Origin: Actinotalea endophytica
GTDB taxonomy: Bacteria; Actinomycetota; Actinomycetes; Actinomycetales; Cellulomonadaceae
DNA: 64,000 nucleotides
NCBI RefSeq assembly: GCF_025717005.1
Contig: NZ_JAOVZU010000006.1
Span: 202,925 to 266,924, forward strand
Direction: 5' to 3'
Part shown: piece by piece, positions 53,645-61,939 of the stretch
How positions within the stretch are numbered: position 1 is the stretch's first letter
Layout of the letters: each line of letters starts with the position of its first letter
Position numbers and translations under genes: made by a program
Notes under the pieces: generated by a model
What the model was told of the DNA's origin: nothing
Seen by the model: the letters and a program-made list of their open reading frames with translations, nothing else
Databases searched by the model: none

Positions 53645-53666
53645 ACCGGCCGGGGAACCGGCCGGT
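53645..53666 (+). terminator. Hairpin terminator
   Basis: ACCGGCCGG and CCGGCCGGT enclose four bases. The last base overlaps the TACCCT -10 box of the next gene. Confidence 0.6.
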
Positions 53667-53671
53667 ACCCT
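53666..53671 (+). promoter_or_regulatory. -10 box of the cold-shock gene
   Basis: TACCCT lies 29 bases before the GTG at 53701. GAAGGAGAC before the start is a good ribosome-binding site. Confidence 0.5.
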
Positions 53672-53700
53672 GGTTCCTGCCCTGACAGAAGGAGACTGCG

Positions 53701-54084
53701 GTGCCCACGGGCAAGGTCAAGTGGTTCGACGCCGAGCGCGGGTTCGGCTTCATCGCCGGTGACGACGGCGGCGAGGTCTTCCTGCACGCCTCGGCGCTGC
53801 CGGCCGGGTCCACGCCGCCCAAGCCGGGCTCGCGCGTGGAGTACGGCGTGGCCGACGGCCGTCGCGGTCCGTCGGCGTTGTCGGTGACGTTGCTCGACCC
53901 GCCGCCGTCGGTCGTGAAGGGCCAGCGCAAGCCTGCCGAGGACATGGCGATCATCGTCGAGGACCTCATCAAGGAGCTCGACCGGATCGGCAACGGGCTG
54001 CGGCACGGTCGCTACCCGGAGCGGGCTCGCGGCCAGAAGGTCGGCGCGATCCTGCGTGCCGTCGCCGAGCAGCTCGAGGCCTGA
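53701..54084 (+). CDS. Cold-shock protein with C-terminal extension
   Basis: A 127-residue protein. The first 67 residues are a CspA-type OB-fold with RNA-binding motifs GKVKWFDAERGFGFI and EVFLHASAL. The remaining 60 residues form a helical extension (EDMAIIVEDLIKELDRIG), about twice the usual CspA length. This longer form is typical of actinobacterial neighbours of DUF3027. GTG start at 53701. The stop overlaps the DUF3027 start. Confidence 0.93.
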   Translation: MPTGKVKWFDAERGFGFIAGDDGGEVFLHASALPAGSTPPKPGSRVEYGVADGRRGPSALSVTLLDPPPSVVKGQRKPAEDMAIIVEDLIKELDRIGNGLRHGRYPERARGQKVGAILRAVAEQLEA

Positions 54085-55037
54085 TGCCCAGCGCCACGGA
54101 CACCGTCCTCGACGCCGCGGTCGAGCTCGCCCGGTCTGCCGCGGAGGAGATCGCCGGCGACCCCGGGCTCGTCGGTGAGCACCTCGGCCTCGTCCACGAG
54201 AGCGAGCGTCTGGTCTCGCACCGGTTCGCGACCACGGCCTCGGGCTACCCGGGTTGGGCGTGGACGGTCACGGTCGCGCGCGTGCCGCGTGGCCGGACCG
54301 CGACGGTCTGCGAGGTGGACCTGCTCCCGGGTGACGACGCGCTGCTCGCGCCGGCCTGGGTGCCGTGGGCCGACCGGCTCCGTCCCGGCGACCTGGGGCC
54401 GGGCGACGTGCTGCCGTTCCTCGCCGACGACGAGCGCCTGGACCAGGGGTACGAGGCGACGGGTGACGAGGACGCCGACCGGGTGGCTGTCGTCGAGCTC
54501 GGCCTCGGCCGCCCCCGGGTGCTGTCCGCCGCCGGCCGCGCCAACGCCGCGGACCGCTGGTATGCGGGCTCGCACGGCCCGATGGCACCGACGGCGCTGG
54601 CCGCCAGCGCACCGTGCTCGACCTGCGGCTTCCTGGTGCTGCTCGCCGGGTCGTTGCGCACGACGTTCGGCGTGTGCGCCAACGAGTGGTCCCCGGACGA
54701 CGGTCGCGTCGTGAGCATGGACCACGGGTGCGGGGCGCACTCCGAGACGGATCTCGCCCAGCCGGCGAGCGACTGGCCCGACCCGCCGAGCGGGTCGGCC
54801 GAGGTCGAGGTCGTCTCTCTCGACACTGCGGTGGCCGAGGTGCCCGCGGCGGAGGCGTCGGACGACGTGCCTGCCGACGCGCTGCCTGGCGAGGACGTGC
54901 CGGCGGACGAGCCGGTGGCCGTCGACGAGCCCGTGGCCGTCGAGGAGGCTGCGCCGGCCGACGACGCCGGGGCCTCCGCCGACGACACCCCCGCCGCCGA
55001 GGCGCCGGTCGACGAGTCGGCGGACCCGGAGGCGTGA
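54084..55037 (+). CDS. DUF3027 protein
   Basis: A 317-residue protein. The DUF3027 core (residues 1-230) has SHRFATTASGYPGWAWTVTV, CEVDLLPGDDALLAPAWVPW and a Cys pair CSTCGF that could bind metal. The C-terminal 90 residues are a low-complexity Asp/Ala/Val/Glu tail. The start overlaps the csp stop (TGATG) and the stop overlaps the next gene (GTGA), so three genes are coupled. No function known. Confidence 0.85.
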   Translation: MPSATDTVLDAAVELARSAAEEIAGDPGLVGEHLGLVHESERLVSHRFATTASGYPGWAWTVTVARVPRGRTATVCEVDLLPGDDALLAPAWVPWADRLRPGDLGPGDVLPFLADDERLDQGYEATGDEDADRVAVVELGLGRPRVLSAAGRANAADRWYAGSHGPMAPTALAASAPCSTCGFLVLLAGSLRTTFGVCANEWSPDDGRVVSMDHGCGAHSETDLAQPASDWPDPPSGSAEVEVVSLDTAVAEVPAAEASDDVPADALPGEDVPADEPVAVDEPVAVEEAAPADDAGASADDTPAAEAPVDESADPEA

Positions 55038-57937
55038 CCAGCACCTCGCTGCCCTCCGTGGCCGCGAGGCTACGGGCGGCCACGCTCGCCGCATGGGCCG
55101 ACCATCCCGGCCGGTTCCGCGAGGACGCCAACGCCGAGGAGGACCACGCCGCGGGCTGGTACCGCGACCGTGTGGTCGTCGAGCTCGCCCAGAACGCTGC
55201 GGACGCGGCGCAGGCCGCGGGCCGACCGGGCCGGTTGCTGCTCCGGCTCTCGGCCGACGGCCGCACGCTCGTGGCCGCGAACACCGGGGCGCCGCTGGAC
55301 GGTGCGGGCCTGACCTCGCTCGCGTCCCTGCGCGCGTCGGCCAAGCGCGGCGTCGCGAGCGTCGGGCGCTTCGGCGTCGGCTTCGCCGCGGTGCGATCGG
55401 TGGCCGACGAGGTCGCGGTCGTCTCGACCACCGGCGCCGTGCACTTCTCCGCGGTCCGCACGGCCATCGAGCTCGCGGCGCTGCCGGCGCTCGTCGAGGA
55501 GGTCGACGCGCGCGCGGGCGCGCTACCGGTGCTCCGGCTGCCGTTCGACGGCGCCGGCCCGGCCGCGGAGGGTGTGCTGGACGGTGGCTGGGACACGGCG
55601 GTCGTGCTGCACCTGCGCGACGACTCCGCGGTCGCCGAGGTCCGGTCCCAGCTCATGGGGCTCGACGACGCGCTGCTGCTGGCCCTGCCCGGGCTGGCCT
55701 CGGTCGAGATCGAGGTGGACGGCACCTCGCGCACGCTCGCGGAGGTCGCCGCGCGGTGGGTCACGGTCACGGCGACCGGCCGTCTGGACCCCGGGCTGCT
55801 CGCCGAGCGGCCGGTCGAGGAGCGTGAGCGGACCGACTGGCGTGTCACCTGGGCCGTGCCGACCTCGGGGGCGGGGGTGCGCCGCGTCGTGCACGCTCCG
55901 ACCCCCACCGACGACCCCTGTGGGGTGCCCGCGCTGCTGATCGGCACGTTCCCGCTGGATCCCGGCCGCCGGCGTGTGGCGCCGGGCCCGATCGCCGATC
56001 TCCTCGTGGCCGAGGCCGGGCGGCTGTGGCCCGATCTCCTGGTGGCCTGCCGCCGCGCGGCCGAGCAGGGTGATCCGGCGCCCGACCCGCTCGACCTCCT
56101 GCCGTCCGGCTTCCCGGCGGGAGCGCTCGACGCGGCGCTGCGCACGGCGGTGGTCGACGCGACCAGGGACGCCCCGGTGCTGCCGACCGCGTCGGCCTGG
56201 GTGACGCCGCGCGAGGCTGCCGCCCTGGCGGCGCCGTGGGACGGGGGCGATGCGGCCGGGCTGCTCGGCGGCTGGTTCGACACCCTGGTGCAGGTCGGCC
56301 CGGGCCGGCGCGACGAGCTCCGGGTCCTCGAGGTCGCGACGGTCGGCCTCGGTGAGCTGGTCGAGCAGCTGCCGGTGACCGACCCGGCCGCGCTGCGCGA
56401 GGTCTACGGCCTGCTGGCCTCGAGCCCGTCCGGCGACCTCGACGAGCTCGGCGCCGCCCCGGTGCCACTGGTCGACGGTCGGGTCGTGCGCGGTGCGCGC
56501 GGCACCGTCGTGGTCGAGGGGGTCGGCGCCGACGTGCTCGCGCCGCTGGTCACCTGGGGTCTGCGGGTGGTGCACCCCGAGGCCGCGCACCCGGTGCTCG
56601 AACGGCTCGGTGCGGTGCGGGCCGGGGCGGGCGAGCTCGCCTGCCACCCGGTGCTGCGCGACCACGTCCTGGACGGCGACCCCGATGCCGCCGATGTGCT
56701 GCTCGGCCTGGTCGAGGCGGCGCCGGCCACCGAGGACCCGGGCTGGTGGTCCCACGTGCTGCTCGAGGTCGGCGGCGGAGACGCGGACGGCGAGATCGCT
56801 CCGGCACGAGAGCTGGTCCTGCCGGGCAGCCCGGCCGCCGGCTGGTTCGACCCCGAGGTCCTGCCGCCCGTCGGCGCGGCCGTCGTGGCCCGCTGGGGCG
56901 AGGTGCTGGAACGCGTCGGGGTGCGCGGTGGGCTCGTCGTGGAACGCGTCGACGACCTCGTGGCCGACGCGCTCGACGGCTGGGAGGACTACCTCGACAC
57001 GACCGGTGCGGTGGACGACGGCGAGCTGCTCGTGGTGGCGGACCTGGATGCCGTCCGCGACTGGCCGGGCGTCCTGGTGGCGCTCGCCGACCACCCCGAG
57101 CTGATCGCTCCGGTGCGGGCCGCCGACGGCGCCCTCGTGCCGTCCTACGTGGCCTGGCGGCTGCGCGACGAGCCCGGGCTCGGCACCGGCCGGCCGTTCG
57201 CGCTGCCCGGCGCGGACCGCTCGGCCGGCGTGCTCGCGCACCTGGACCCCACGCCGGCGGTGCTGGCCGGGCTCGGCCCGCACGCCGAGCCGTTGCTGCG
57301 CGCCCTGGGCGGGGTCGGCGGGGCGGACGGGCTGGCGACCGAGGACTGGGCGCTGCTGCTCGACGACCTGGTCGAGGGCGACGCGGTTCCGCTGGACCTC
57401 GCGGTGGACGTGTGGCGCGCGCTCGCCGCGCACGTCGACGACCTGGGTGAGCTCGCCGAGGTGCCCACCCTGCCCGGCTGGGACGGCAGCGGCGCGCGCG
57501 CCTACCCGGCCGACGAGCTGGTGGTCGCCGATCCGCAGTGGCGGCGGCACCCCGCGGCGTGGCCGGTGCTGCCCGCGCCGGCCGGCCTCGCCGAGGCCGT
57601 CGCCGACGCCCTGGGCCTGGACCTCGCGGCCGACCGGGCGCCGGGCGAGGTCGCCTCGGGCGGGACCCGGCGGCCGGTGTCGCAGGCGGTCGTCGGGCTG
57701 GTCCCCGGGCTTCCTGGCTCGGTGATCCACCACGAGACCCTCGAGGTCGACGGGCACCGGCTCGCGTGGTGGCTCGCCGACGATCTCCACGTGACCGACG
57801 ACGGGCTCGCGGACGGTCTCGCCGCCGTGGCGGGCTGGCACCTCAGGCATGTGCTCGCCCGCGTCCTGGCCGCAGGGCCGGATCCGTCGCAGGCGGCGGC
57901 CGCCCGGACCGAGGCGCTCCTCGACTCGCTGGACTGA
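55034..57937 (+). CDS. Large GHKL-ATPase (sacsin/Hsp90-like N-terminal) protein
   Basis: A 967-residue protein. The N-terminal domain has GHKL-type ATP-binding motifs: ELAQNAADAAQ (N-box, residues 50-60), VAANTGAPLD (G1-like) and GRFGVGFAAVRSVADEV (G2-like). This fits the sacsin/Hsp90/MutL-like fold. The remaining 700 residues are helical, Val/Leu/Asp-rich, with no recognised domain. Start GTG at 55034 overlaps DUF3027. A chaperone-like or nucleic-acid role is inferred from the fold only. Confidence 0.85.
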   Translation: MTSTSLPSVAARLRAATLAAWADHPGRFREDANAEEDHAAGWYRDRVVVELAQNAADAAQAAGRPGRLLLRLSADGRTLVAANTGAPLDGAGLTSLASLRASAKRGVASVGRFGVGFAAVRSVADEVAVVSTTGAVHFSAVRTAIELAALPALVEEVDARAGALPVLRLPFDGAGPAAEGVLDGGWDTAVVLHLRDDSAVAEVRSQLMGLDDALLLALPGLASVEIEVDGTSRTLAEVAARWVTVTATGRLDPGLLAERPVEERERTDWRVTWAVPTSGAGVRRVVHAPTPTDDPCGVPALLIGTFPLDPGRRRVAPGPIADLLVAEAGRLWPDLLVACRRAAEQGDPAPDPLDLLPSGFPAGALDAALRTAVVDATRDAPVLPTASAWVTPREAAALAAPWDGGDAAGLLGGWFDTLVQVGPGRRDELRVLEVATVGLGELVEQLPVTDPAALREVYGLLASSPSGDLDELGAAPVPLVDGRVVRGARGTVVVEGVGADVLAPLVTWGLRVVHPEAAHPVLERLGAVRAGAGELACHPVLRDHVLDGDPDAADVLLGLVEAAPATEDPGWWSHVLLEVGGGDADGEIAPARELVLPGSPAAGWFDPEVLPPVGAAVVARWGEVLERVGVRGGLVVERVDDLVADALDGWEDYLDTTGAVDDGELLVVADLDAVRDWPGVLVALADHPELIAPVRAADGALVPSYVAWRLRDEPGLGTGRPFALPGADRSAGVLAHLDPTPAVLAGLGPHAEPLLRALGGVGGADGLATEDWALLLDDLVEGDAVPLDLAVDVWRALAAHVDDLGELAEVPTLPGWDGSGARAYPADELVVADPQWRRHPAAWPVLPAPAGLAEAVADALGLDLAADRAPGEVASGGTRRPVSQAVVGLVPGLPGSVIHHETLEVDGHRLAWWLADDLHVTDDGLADGLAAVAGWHLRHVLARVLAAGPDPSQAAAARTEALLDSLD

Positions 57938-57948
57938 GGCCGTCGACG

Positions 57949-58170
57949 TCAGCCGGCGGCGCTGCGGTGCCGGCGCTCCCAGAGCAGCCCGAAGCCGCCG
58001 AGCGCGATCCCGGTGAGGCAGACCCACACGCCGTGGCCGGTCGAGACGCCGGCGAGCGCGAGCACACCGATCACGACCAGGGCGACCACCCAGATCGCGA
58101 TGCCGCCCCAGAACACCCGTCGCAGGTCGACCTGGAGCGGGGCGACCCGGCTCGGCTCGAGGATCCGCAC
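57949..58170 (-). CDS. DUF2530 membrane protein
   Basis: A 73-residue protein with two membrane helices (residues 22-42 and 48-65). The short motif PLQVDLRRVFWGG matches DUF2530. The ATG at 58170 opens the conserved region. It is convergent with the GHKL-ATPase gene and divergent from the permease. No known function. Confidence 0.82.
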   Translation of the reverse strand: MRILEPSRVAPLQVDLRRVFWGGIAIWVVALVVIGVLALAGVSTGHGVWVCLTGIALGGFGLLWERRHRSAAG

Positions 58171-58262
58171 CCGCTCAGCGTAGGGCCACGGCGGCCGTGG
58201 ATCGGGGTGGTGCGCCCGCCGGCGGCCGAGGTGGCTTTGCGCCGGTTCGACCCGGCGTTCAT

Positions 58263-58282
58263 CATGTGTACGTCTTCACATG
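58263..58282. promoter_or_regulatory. Inverted repeat upstream of the permease gene
   Basis: CATGTG-N8-CACATG, perfect six-base arms. It lies 32 bases before the permease ATG, so it could overlap the promoter or leader and act as an operator. Confidence 0.4.
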
Positions 58283-58313
58283 GTGGACACACAGGTCTGC
58301 TTGGCTGTGCGCC

Positions 58314-59810
58314 ATGGCGCACACCCCCTCCGAAGCCCCGCCCTCCGCCACGACGCAGGTCGGTGCCCTCGACAAGTTCTTCAAGATCACCGAGCGCGGC
58401 TCGACCATCGGGACCGAGGTCCGCGGCGGCTTGGTGACCTTCTTCACGATGGGCTACATCATCGTGCTCAACCCGCTGATCATCGGCACCGTGCAGGACA
58501 ACGGTTTCAGCGGCAACTTCCTCGGTGGCGGCAGCGCCCCGAACCTGCCCGCCATCGCTGCGACGACGGCCCTCATCGCCGGCGTGATGAGCATCCTGAT
58601 GGGTGTCGTGGCGAACTTCCCGATCGCGCTGGCGGCCGGTCTCGGCCTGAACGCCGTGGTCACGTTCTCCATCGCCGCGCTGCCCGGGATGACCTGGCCG
58701 GACGCGATGGGCCTGGTCGTCCTCGAAGGCCTGATCATCCTCGTGCTCGTGCTCACCGGGTTCCGGTCGGCGGTCTTCAAGGCCGTCCCGCACGAGCTGA
58801 AGACCGCGATCAGCGTCGGCATCGGCCTGTTCATCGCCTTCATCGGTCTCGTCGACTCCGGGTTCGTGCGCATCCCGGCAAGCCTCGCGACCCCGGTCGA
58901 GCTGGGCATCGGCGGTTCGCTCGCCGGCTGGCCGCTGCTGGTGTTCGTCGTCGGCCTGGTGCTGTCGATCGTGCTGATGCTCCGCAAGGTGCGCGGCGCG
59001 CTGCTGATCTCGATCCTCTCCGCGACGGTGCTCGCCGTGATCATCGAGTCGATCGCCCACCTGGGTTCGCAGCCGGTGGACGGCTCGAACCCGAAGGCGT
59101 GGGAGCTCAACGCCCCGGCCATCCCCGACGGTGGCCTGGTCGCCACGCCGGACTTCTCGCTGCTCGGCCAGTTCTCGCTGTTCGGCTCGGTCGAGAAGAT
59201 CGGGATCGTCGCGGTCGTCCTGCTGGTCTTCTCGCTGCTCCTCGCGGACTTCTTCGACACGATGGGCACGATGGTCGCGATCGGCGGCGAGGCCGGCCTG
59301 CTCGACGAGCAGGGCAACCCGCCGAAGACGAAGCAGATCCTGATCGTCGACTCGCTCGCCGCGGCGGCCGGTGGCGCCGGCTCGGTCTCGTCGAACACCA
59401 GCTACATCGAGTCCGCCGCCGGCGTCGGTGACGGCGCCCGCACGGGTCTCGCGTCGGTCGTCACCGGCATCGCGTTCCTGCTCGCGACGTTCCTGTCGCC
59501 GCTGGTCGACATGGTGCCGTTCGAGGCCGCGACCCCGGCTCTCGTGGTGGTCGGCTTCCTCATGGTGATGCAGGTGTCGGGGATCAACTGGCGCAACTAC
59601 GAGGTCGCCATCCCGGCGTTCCTCACGATGATCCTGATGCCGTTCACCTACTCGATCACGGTGGGCATGGGCGCGGGCTTCATCGCGTTCGTCGTGCTCA
59701 AGGTCGCGGCGGGCAAGGCCAAGGAGGTGCACCCGCTGATGTGGGGCACCGCAGCGCTGTTCGTCGTGTACTTCGTGCTCGGTCCGATCAAGACCATGCT
59801 CGGGGTCTGA
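58314..59810 (+). CDS. NCS2-family purine/xanthine permease
   Basis: A 498-residue permease with 12-14 membrane helices. It has GYIIVLNPLIIG, GLGLNAVVTFSI and the conserved DFFDTMGTMVAIG motif of the AzgA-like adenine/guanine/hypoxanthine subgroup. The inserted loop near residues 60-80 is glycine-rich. The ATG at 58314 begins directly after a short leader. An upstream palindrome may bind a regulator. Confidence 0.92.
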   Translation: MAHTPSEAPPSATTQVGALDKFFKITERGSTIGTEVRGGLVTFFTMGYIIVLNPLIIGTVQDNGFSGNFLGGGSAPNLPAIAATTALIAGVMSILMGVVANFPIALAAGLGLNAVVTFSIAALPGMTWPDAMGLVVLEGLIILVLVLTGFRSAVFKAVPHELKTAISVGIGLFIAFIGLVDSGFVRIPASLATPVELGIGGSLAGWPLLVFVVGLVLSIVLMLRKVRGALLISILSATVLAVIIESIAHLGSQPVDGSNPKAWELNAPAIPDGGLVATPDFSLLGQFSLFGSVEKIGIVAVVLLVFSLLLADFFDTMGTMVAIGGEAGLLDEQGNPPKTKQILIVDSLAAAAGGAGSVSSNTSYIESAAGVGDGARTGLASVVTGIAFLLATFLSPLVDMVPFEAATPALVVVGFLMVMQVSGINWRNYEVAIPAFLTMILMPFTYSITVGMGAGFIAFVVLKVAAGKAKEVHPLMWGTAALFVVYFVLGPIKTMLGV

Positions 59811-59824
59811 TCCCTGCGCTCGTC

Positions 59825-59857
59825 CCGGTGGCCCCGACCGACGGTCGGGGCCACCGG
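59825..59857 (+). terminator. Hairpin terminator with short U run
   Basis: A 15-base-pair stem starting CCGGTGGCCCCGACC with a three-base loop, followed by CTTT. Confidence 0.8.
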
Positions 59858-59947
59858 CTTTCCCGGACCGCACCCGGCCGTGGGACGTGCAAGGATCGAG
59901 CACGCGCAGGTTGCCCGTAAGGGGGCAGACGGGAGAGAGGCGATGCC

Positions 59948-61261
59948 ATGCGGATGTCGGTGATCGGTTGCGGATACCTGGGTGCCGTGCACGCTGCGGC
60001 GATGGCCGAGCTCGGCCACGAGGTGGTGGGTGTCGACGTGGACGCCCAGAAGGTCGCCCTGCTGGCGGCGGGCCAGGCGCCGTTCTTCGAACCGGGTCTG
60101 CCCGAGCTGCTCACCGAGGTCGGCGCCACGGGTCGGCTCACGTTCACCACCGACATGGCCGCGGTGCAGGGCGCGGCCGTCCACTTCATCTGCGTGGGCA
60201 CGCCGCAGAAGCGCGGTGAGTACGCGGCGGACCTCGCCTACGTCGACGGCGCGGTCGAGTCGCTCCTTCCGTACCTGTCGCCCGGAGACGTCGTGGCCGG
60301 CAAGTCGACGGTCCCGGTCGGCACGGCGGAGCGGATCGCCGAGCAGGTCGCCGCGGCACAGCCGGAGGCGACCGTCGTGTGGAACCCGGAGTTCCTCCGG
60401 GAGGGCTTCGCGGTCCAGGACACGTTGCACCCGGACCGGATCGTGCTGGGCGTCCCGGCCGGGCCGGACGGCGAGCGCGCCACCGCGATCATGGACGAGG
60501 TGTACGCCGCCCCGCTGGCGGACGACACCCCGCAGGTGATCACCGACCTCGCCACCGCACAGCTGGTGAAGGTCGCGGCGAACTCGTTCCTGGCCACCAA
60601 GATCTCGTTCATCAACGCGATGGCGGAGCTGTGCGAGGCCACCGGCGCCGACGTGACGCGTCTGGCGGACGCGATCGGCTTCGACGCCCGGATCGGCCGG
60701 CGGTTCCTCAACGCCGGTCTCGGCTTCGGTGGCGGCTGCCTGCCGAAAGACATCCGCGCGTTCATGGCGCGGGCCGGTGAGCTCGGGGCCGACCAGGCGC
60801 TGTCGTTCCTCAAGGAGGTCGACGCGATCAACATGCGCCGGCGGGTCCGGATGGTCGACCTGGCGCGAGAGGTCTGCGACGGCTCGATCGTCGGCAAGAA
60901 GATCGCCGTGCTGGGCGCCGCGTTCAAGCCGGACTCCGACGACGTGCGTGACTCTCCGGCGCTGTCCGTCGCGGCCCAGATGGGCCTGCAGGGCGCCCGG
61001 GTGGTCGTGACCGACCCGCAGGCCGTCGCCAACGCGCGGCGCGCCTGGCCGGACCTGCGCTACGCCGCGACGCCCGAGGAGGCTGCCGCCGGTGCCGACG
61101 TCGTGGTGCTCGCCACCGAGTGGCGCCAGTACCGCGACCTCGACCCCGAGGCTTTCGGCGAGATCGTCGGCCACAAGCGGATCGTGGACGGCCGCAACGT
61201 GCTGGACCCGGCGGCCTGGCGGGCTGCCGGCTGGACCTACCGCGCACTCGGCCGCCACTGA
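59948..61261 (+). CDS. ugd: UDP-glucose 6-dehydrogenase
   Basis: A 437-residue enzyme that oxidises UDP-glucose to UDP-glucuronate with two NAD+. The Rossmann motif is VIGCGYLGAVHAAAMAE. NPEFLREGFAV, the nucleophile Cys in GFGGGCLPKDI, and FKPDSDDVRDSPAL are all intact. The ATG at 59948 is used; ATG 59954 is an alternative. UDP-glucuronate feeds exopolysaccharide or teichuronic-type polymers. It is followed by a strong hairpin. Confidence 0.96.
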   Translation: MRMSVIGCGYLGAVHAAAMAELGHEVVGVDVDAQKVALLAAGQAPFFEPGLPELLTEVGATGRLTFTTDMAAVQGAAVHFICVGTPQKRGEYAADLAYVDGAVESLLPYLSPGDVVAGKSTVPVGTAERIAEQVAAAQPEATVVWNPEFLREGFAVQDTLHPDRIVLGVPAGPDGERATAIMDEVYAAPLADDTPQVITDLATAQLVKVAANSFLATKISFINAMAELCEATGADVTRLADAIGFDARIGRRFLNAGLGFGGGCLPKDIRAFMARAGELGADQALSFLKEVDAINMRRRVRMVDLAREVCDGSIVGKKIAVLGAAFKPDSDDVRDSPALSVAAQMGLQGARVVVTDPQAVANARRAWPDLRYAATPEEAAAGADVVVLATEWRQYRDLDPEAFGEIVGHKRIVDGRNVLDPAAWRAAGWTYRALGRH

Positions 61262-61276
61262 CCGCACGCGTCCACG

Positions 61277-61313
61277 AGGACGGCCCCGCCCGATCACCGG
61301 GCGGGGCCGTCCT
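61277..61313 (+). terminator. Hairpin terminator of ugd
   Basis: AGGACGGCCCCGCCCG pairs perfectly with its complement over a five-base loop. Confidence 0.85.
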
Positions 61314-61446
61314 GCGTCCCGGGCGCATGGTGCGGGAGGCCGCGCGCCGCACGCAGCGCGCCGCACGCCGCGGCGGCCGCCCGGTGCGTCGCCGGGCCGT
61401 CGGGTGCGTTCGGTGGGCCGTCCGGGGGAATGATCCCATGAGTGAT

Positions 61447-61467
61447 GTCGTTACCCGAGGTAATGAC
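61447..61467. promoter_or_regulatory. Operator of the MarR-type regulator
   Basis: GTC-N-TTACC-CGA-GGTAA-N-GAC, a perfect interrupted palindrome 14 bases before the MarR ATG. It is a classical location and form for MarR autoregulation and control of the downstream exporter. Confidence 0.75.
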
Positions 61468-61480
61468 CTACGATAAGCAC

Positions 61481-61939
61481 ATGTCCTCCTCGCCCACGCC
61501 GCACGTCCCCGCGAAGGCGTGCCGGCCGGCGCCCCTCGCGAGCGACCTGCGGATCGCGCTGACCCGGTCCGTCCGGCGTCTGCGCCTCGAGCGCAGCAGC
61601 GACCAGATCACGGACGGCCAGTACTCCGTGCTCGCCGCGCTCGCCAACCGCGGCCCGATGACCCCCTCTGCGCTCGCCGAGGACCAGCACGTCGCCGCGC
61701 CGCCGATGACCCGCACCGTGACCGCACTGGCCGACGCCGGCCTGGTGCGCCGCGACGCCGACCCGAGCGACGGCCGTCAGGTCCTGGTGTCGATCACCGA
61801 GGCCGGCCTGGTCGAGGTCAAGGAGACCCGGCGTCGGCGCAACGAGTGGCTCTCGTCCCGGCTCGCCGAGCTGACGCCCGAGGAGCGCGAGGTGCTCGCG
61901 CAGGCTGCGGTGCTGCTGGACCGGGTGGTGGTGCGATGA
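61481..61939 (+). CDS. MarR family transcriptional regulator
   Basis: A 152-residue winged-helix repressor. The recognition region is TPSALAEDQHVAAPPMTRTV, and the wing carries RRDADPSDGRQVLVS (typical DxRxxxV). ATG at 61481. It overlaps the downstream MFS gene (ATGA), indicating one operon. The strong palindrome directly upstream is its probable operator. Ligand unknown, likely a toxic small molecule exported by the MFS partner. Confidence 0.94.
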   Translation: MSSSPTPHVPAKACRPAPLASDLRIALTRSVRRLRLERSSDQITDGQYSVLAALANRGPMTPSALAEDQHVAAPPMTRTVTALADAGLVRRDADPSDGRQVLVSITEAGLVEVKETRRRRNEWLSSRLAELTPEEREVLAQAAVLLDRVVVR

